Shown piece after piece: positions 60,194-64,000 of a stretch of 64,000 nucleotides of DNA. Origin of the DNA: DSVQ01 sp964484765. Lineage in GTDB: Bacteria > Planctomycetota > Planctomycetia > Planctomycetales > Planctomycetaceae. The stretch spans positions 124,001 to 188,000 of the forward strand of contig CAZAGI010000003.1 in assembly GCA_964484765.1 (NCBI GenBank), read 5' to 3'. Under the pieces are notes generated by a model. That model did not search any database. It was not told where the DNA came from and was given only the letters and a program-made list of their open reading frames with translations. Position numbers and translations under genes: made by a program. Position 1 is the stretch's first letter. The number at the start of each line of letters is the position of its first letter.

Positions 60194-62161
60194 TCAAATC
60201 CGATCCAGCGAGTCTGCCCAGCGGGCGACTTCTTCCACTGTGAGATCGGGCAGGTAACCGTCGCCCACTTGCGCATAGGTCGTGTAAACCAGCGGGTAGC
60301 GGGCTTTCTTGAGCATCTCTGCCGTAGCTTTGAAGGCCGTGGCCTGCTTATCCGCGATGGACGCCGACAGATGGAATTGCAGCCGCTCATCGGGATCGTT
60401 CTCGGGAGCCTGACCGCGGAGGACTACACCGGTCAATGACACCCCGCGGACAAGCGACCGGTTACGGAACGTGTAGAGCATCGCAAACGACCCCGCGGCT
60501 CCCACGGCGTGCACAAACACGCGCGGTTCTGCGATAGTGTACGCTTCTCGCACCTTTGCCACGGCATCCTGCACAAACTCCAGGTCATTCGGCATCCATC
60601 CGGCGGGCTTGTCGCACAGCGGGCCCACCAGGATGAGACCACGCCGTTCGCATTCTGGCTTCCAGGCCCGTAGCACGGCGGCCTCCATCGAATCAGCGCC
60701 AGGATGCAGAAACACCATCAGTCCCGCCGGTCGCTCTTTGCGATAGGATTCCGGCACATACATCCAGAACTTGCGGTCGTGTCCTTCCAGCGTTTCTATC
60801 AGCCGTCCGGTTTTCGGGGCGTCCGCGGCAGGAGGGTCGGTAGAGAGCACATCGGCAGCGAGTTGCGTGGGGACCGTTTCCGGAAAGCCAGTCAGTTTGA
60901 CGTTCAATTTTTCCGGCTTGCCGTCACGTTGCACGGCCACCGTCGCCGGTTCGCCGGGGCGTTGACGGCTCACGCGTTCTGCCAGTTCCTTCGGTGAAGC
61001 CACGGGTTCGTCGTTCCAGGCCGTGATGGTGTCTTTCGGTTGCAGTCCGGCTTGAGCCGCAGGGCTGTCGGGCAGCACGATTCGCACGACGGCGGCTTCA
61101 GCTTGCCGCAGGGGCAAAATGCCGAAGTATGCTGGATCAAACGGCGGGATCTTATCCACCAGCGTCAATTTCACCTCGCGCTGCTGATCGCCGCGCTGTA
61201 CCGACATCGTGACTTCGTCGCCGGCATAACGGCGACCGAGAATCGAGCGCAACTCCGCCACGAATTTCACCGGGAGGCCGTCGATCCCAACAACGCGATC
61301 GCCCTTTTTCAGCCCCGCTTTCTCCGCCGGGGATGCAAAGCGGACGCGGTCGAGCACCGGAGCCGAGCCAGCGCTGTCGCGGCCCTGGAAAGTCACGCCG
61401 AACAAGCCCGGCAACAGATCCTGACCCGCCTTCAACCGGTCGAGCACGGCCAGCGTGTCTTCCAGCGGGACCGCAAACCCGATCCCTGAATCGTACCACT
61501 CCACGCCAGCGGTTTCGCCGTTGGATTGCGGCGACAACGGGGCCAGAATCCCCATCACCCGGCCCCGTACATCAACGAGCGGACCACCATAATTCACCGG
61601 CGACACCTTGGCATCGGTCTGCACGGCTTTGCCCCAGATGCGATTCACCGCACTGACAATCCCCAGCGACACGCTCGGGGCGTCCGTATCGAAAGTCCGG
61701 CCGAGCGCGAGTGTCCATTGGCCAACTTTGAACCCCTCGCGCGGGGCGACCAACGGGACCGGCAAGCCGTCGGCGTCGATCTTGAGCAACGTGATCATCC
61801 GCTGGCGATCGGTCGCCACCAAACGCGCGGGGAACCGGCGGGTATCGGCCAGTGTGATCAGAATGGATGTTGGTTTCGCCGCGAAATGGAACGCACTGGA
61901 AACAACATAGCCGTCGGCGGTGACGATGAGTCCGGTGGTCGTCCCCCCGGCGGTGAGCCCCGGTGTTACCTGATCGAGTCCGCCGACGGTTTCGATTCGT
62001 ACCACTGACGGGGCGACGACCGCAGCCGCTTCCTTGAAGGCCTGCTCTTCCAGTGCTTCCAGCTGTGCATCTGGCGCGGCATGCACCGCAGCGGACAACG
62101 CCACGAAGACGATCGCAACACTCAGAGATTTCATGGCGGAAGCCTGACTTGCAAAGATCAT
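60194..62161 (-). CDS. HtrA-like pseudo-protease with two PDZ domains and esterase-like C terminus
   Basis: A 655-residue exported protein. Residues ~40-240 follow the S1C (DegP/HtrA) fold closely (GYVVSSAFHF, QTDAKVSPVNYGGPLVD), but all three catalytic residues are changed: the His position reads Phe91, the Asp position Met122 and the Ser position Tyr191. Two PDZ domains follow (VRFASPAEKAGLKKGDRVVGIDG; LPDSPAAQAGLQPKDTITAW). Residues ~465-655 resemble a PHB-depolymerase-like alpha/beta hydrolase (DRKFWMYVPESYRK, GLMVFLHPG), yet its nucleophile elbow reads VHAVGAAGSF without Ser. It thus looks like a double non-enzymatic scaffold. The start ATG 62161 overlaps the upstream stop; an ATG at 62134 gives a cleaner signal peptide. 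Confidence 0.88.
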   Translation of the reverse strand: MIFASQASAMKSLSVAIVFVALSAAVHAAPDAQLEALEEQAFKEAAAVVAPSVVRIETVGGLDQVTPGLTAGGTTTGLIVTADGYVVSSAFHFAAKPTSILITLADTRRFPARLVATDRQRMITLLKIDADGLPVPLVAPREGFKVGQWTLALGRTFDTDAPSVSLGIVSAVNRIWGKAVQTDAKVSPVNYGGPLVDVRGRVMGILAPLSPQSNGETAGVEWYDSGIGFAVPLEDTLAVLDRLKAGQDLLPGLFGVTFQGRDSAGSAPVLDRVRFASPAEKAGLKKGDRVVGIDGLPVKFVAELRSILGRRYAGDEVTMSVQRGDQQREVKLTLVDKIPPFDPAYFGILPLRQAEAAVVRIVLPDSPAAQAGLQPKDTITAWNDEPVASPKELAERVSRQRPGEPATVAVQRDGKPEKLNVKLTGFPETVPTQLAADVLSTDPPAADAPKTGRLIETLEGHDRKFWMYVPESYRKERPAGLMVFLHPGADSMEAAVLRAWKPECERRGLILVGPLCDKPAGWMPNDLEFVQDAVAKVREAYTIAEPRVFVHAVGAAGSFAMLYTFRNRSLVRGVSLTGVVLRGQAPENDPDERLQFHLSASIADKQATAFKATAEMLKKARYPLVYTTYAQVGDGYLPDLTVEEVARWADSLDRI

Positions 62162-63225
62162 TCTGCGTTTTTTCGCGGGGTAGTGAACTCGAACGTGATC
62201 AGTTGATCGCCGCGGCGGACAACGAGTTTCACGCGGTCACCGGCTTCGAGTTGACCGAGTTCATCACGCAGGGCGCGGGCCGACGACACGAGCTGTTCGC
62301 CGACAAACAGCACGAGATCGTCGGTCATCACGCCGGCTTCGGCTGCGGGTGAACCGGGCAGGACGCGATCGACATAGGCAGGGGTTTTGGTGACGACATC
62401 GGGCAACATCACTAGTCCGAAGTCGCGCGGACCGTACCGTCGCGGTGCTCCGGGCGATTTCTCGTCGTCGTCTTCTGTTTTGCGAGGAGCGAACTTTCCG
62501 GTTTGAATCTCGGTGATCGAAGTCTGCAACTGGCCGATCGGCACGACGTAATTGAGCCAGGTGTGTGTGGTGTTGTTCTTCAATTCTTTGCCGAGCATCC
62601 CGAGCAACTGGCCGGAGCGCGTGGTCAGCACACCGCCCGCCGCCCCGGAATTGTTCGTGACGGCATCCACGACATACACCGGCCCGGAATAGGGGGCATC
62701 GAACACGCCACGCCGGGCCGAGAGCGTGGTCTGTGCGGCGATCACTCCGTGAATCACCGACACCGGTTCATCACCCGTTGCGACTTTGAACACATTGCTG
62801 AATGCCAACACCCGTGCACCGGGCCCGACGGCTGCCGGCGGCTTGGTGAGATCGAAATGCGGCAAGCCCTCGGCGTCGATCTTGATCACGGCCAGATCCA
62901 GCACGGGTTCCGCACCCAGGACGCGGCCTTCGTACCGGTTGCCGTCATGCAGGACTACCGTCACTGTGTCGCCGTCCAGAATGTGACTCCAGACGGTGAC
63001 AATGTGCCCTTCGGCTGAGACCAGAAATCCAGAGCCGTAACCGTACAGATTCTTACGACCGCCGGCCCCGAAAATCTTCACGATTTTGGGTGACACTTCG
63101 GCAATGGCATCGGCCGTGGACTGGGCGCGGACCTCCATTGCGCTCGTGGCACACACGAATACCGCAAAGCCGAGCAACAGCGGGAACCAGCGATACATGA
63201 TGAAAGGGAGCGCTCGTGACGTCAT
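62158..63225 (-). CDS. HtrA-like PDZ protein with Ser-to-Ala active site
   Basis: A 355-residue exported protein with a signal peptide (FPLLLGFAVFVCATSAM). The S1C protease fold retains His81 (GHIVTVWSHIL) and Asp110 (VLDLAVIKI), but the serine loop reads NNSGAAGGVL, placing Ala196 where the catalytic Ser should be. A single C-terminal PDZ domain follows (VLPGSPAAEAGVMTDDLVLFVGE). It overlaps the gene upstream (ATGA) and the gene downstream (ATGA), so the three are translationally coupled. A loss of proteolysis with retained substrate-binding PDZ is inferred; a regulatory or chaperone role is possible. Confidence 0.88.
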   Translation of the reverse strand: MTSRALPFIMYRWFPLLLGFAVFVCATSAMEVRAQSTADAIAEVSPKIVKIFGAGGRKNLYGYGSGFLVSAEGHIVTVWSHILDGDTVTVVLHDGNRYEGRVLGAEPVLDLAVIKIDAEGLPHFDLTKPPAAVGPGARVLAFSNVFKVATGDEPVSVIHGVIAAQTTLSARRGVFDAPYSGPVYVVDAVTNNSGAAGGVLTTRSGQLLGMLGKELKNNTTHTWLNYVVPIGQLQTSITEIQTGKFAPRKTEDDDEKSPGAPRRYGPRDFGLVMLPDVVTKTPAYVDRVLPGSPAAEAGVMTDDLVLFVGEQLVSSARALRDELGQLEAGDRVKLVVRRGDQLITFEFTTPRKNAE

Positions 63226-64000
63226 GGTTTTGCCGGGAGAAGTTCCACCGAAGTATTACGAAAAGCGGCATAGGTGCGGTCCCCGTGACGCACGGTCCAT
63301 TGGGCCAGGCACCGGCGACCGGCAAAATCGGCGGTGCTTTCCACGCGGACGGAGCACGGATCGACATCGCTCCCCAGGCTGGAATCCCAACCCAGCAAGC
63401 GTCCTTCTTGGCGATGGAAGTACCAGCGCGTCTGCACGATCCCCAATTGCGTCGACAGCACATCGGCAACCGGGCCGTTACCATCGAGCGGCTGACTGCC
63501 GATATATCTCGCGACGCTGAAGGCTTTCGGTCCGGCCGTTGCCAGCATCTTGAATTGATGCAACGCGATCAACAGTCCCCCTGTGCCGGGCGGTTCATCG
63601 ACGGGGTCGCTGCCATCGAGCGGTTGCAGAAACACGAGATTCTCGCCGATGGTCAAACCGAGACCGTTATCGGCGAGCGTGGCGACAAAGGCGCGATTGT
63701 CGGCTGTTTGTCCCGCCCACTTCCAGCGGCCTGTCAGCGGCGTGAGCGACGAAAACTCACCGAACCCGGCGAGCACGCGCTTCTGTTCCAGCTCGTTGAA
63801 ATAGTAGTTCGCATACCCCGGTTTCTCGACATACAAGTGCTTCCACTCCGCCGGCGCGGCGGCTTCTTCGGGAGGACCGCCCCCGGGCGGATGCGGGGCG
63901 TCATCGGGTTGCGGTTTCGGCATGGGCTTCTTGTTGGGATCACCCGGCCGAGGCTGCGGACGGGGTGCTTCTGGACCTTTCGGTTTACTCAGAAACTCCG
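63222..64000 (-). CDS. Proline-rich-linker protein, first visible gene of the operon (5' end cut by window)
   Basis: The reading frame is open to the right edge, so the N terminus is missing; an internal ATG at 63923 is not necessarily the start. The edge begins with EFLSKPKGPEAPRPQPRPGD and continues as a ~40-residue Pro/Gly/Lys linker, then ~190 residues of beta-rich domain (YANYYFNELEQKRVLAGFG, LTGRWKWAGQTADNRAF, TRWYFHRQEGRLLGWDSSLG, RHGDRTYAAFRN). No family is recognised. The stop overlaps the next gene's ATG. Missing sequence probably includes another domain, as the linker must join something. Confidence 0.8.
   Translation of the reverse strand, partial: EFLSKPKGPEAPRPQPRPGDPNKKPMPKPQPDDAPHPPGGGPPEEAAAPAEWKHLYVEKPGYANYYFNELEQKRVLAGFGEFSSLTPLTGRWKWAGQTADNRAFVATLADNGLGLTIGENLVFLQPLDGSDPVDEPPGTGGLLIALHQFKMLATAGPKAFSVARYIGSQPLDGNGPVADVLSTQLGIVQTRWYFHRQEGRLLGWDSSLGSDVDPCSVRVESTADFAGRRCLAQWTVRHGDRTYAAFRNTSVELLPAKP

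Overview
The window looks like a chromosomal segment of a Planctomycetota bacterium (class Planctomycetia); the genus cannot be named from sequence alone. The evidence is the gene content: a planctomycete c-type cytochrome/DUF1549/DUF1553 protein next to a DUF1501 protein, a second DUF1501 protein, two large membrane Ser/Thr kinases, secreted LTxxQ-repeat proteins, FGE-like and Gfo/Idh/MocA proteins with export signals, and intergenic inverted-repeat pairs. GC is high, genes are mostly single or in 2-3 gene operons on both strands, and no rRNA, tRNA, phage, insertion sequence or CRISPR array was seen.

Layout. 1-10.3 kb: secreted oxidoreductase (cut by the left edge), FGE-like protein, apbE, coproheme decarboxylase hemQ with a small partner, the DUF1549/DUF1501 pair and a second Gfo/Idh/MocA enzyme. 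10.5-17.3 kb: signalling block with a GAF-SpoIIE phosphatase, a response regulator, and an overlapping pair of a Ser/Thr kinase with a Cache-like sensor and an FHA-GAF-adenylate cyclase. 17.4-21.5 kb: GNA1-like acetyltransferase, a lipoprotein plus polysaccharide export protein, and truB. 21.5-33.2 kb: YitT membrane protein, ceramidase-like hydrolase, membrane dipeptidase, an SGNH hydrolase fused through the membrane to an FHA domain, gamma-glutamyltransferase, PQQ-type propeller, C45 Ntn hydrolase, peroxiredoxin and a pseudouridine synthase. 33.2-40.4 kb: esterase, histone-H1-like protein, a second membrane Ser/Thr kinase, DUF1501, WD40 and DinB proteins. 40.7-49.3 kb: RND pump, two LTxxQ proteins, esterase-SMP30 fusion and a secreted unknown. 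49.4-56.7 kb: M81 peptidase, ECF sigma factor, two tiny membrane proteins, PEGA lipoprotein, threonine synthase, a cysteine-less TlpA-like lipoprotein and lexA. 56.8-64 kb: NtrC-type regulator with its histidine kinase, and a three-gene operon encoding two HtrA-like proteins with destroyed active sites plus a proline-rich protein cut by the right edge.

The most unusual content is the HtrA-like pseudo-protease operon (60.2-64 kb), the SGNH-TM-FHA protein (25.2 kb), the kinase/FHA-cyclase overlap (13.4-17.3 kb), the TlpA-like protein without redox cysteines (54.3 kb) and repeat pairs that have entered the 5' ends of two adjacent coding regions (4.4 and 7.4 kb). All functions are read from motifs by eye; no database search was run.
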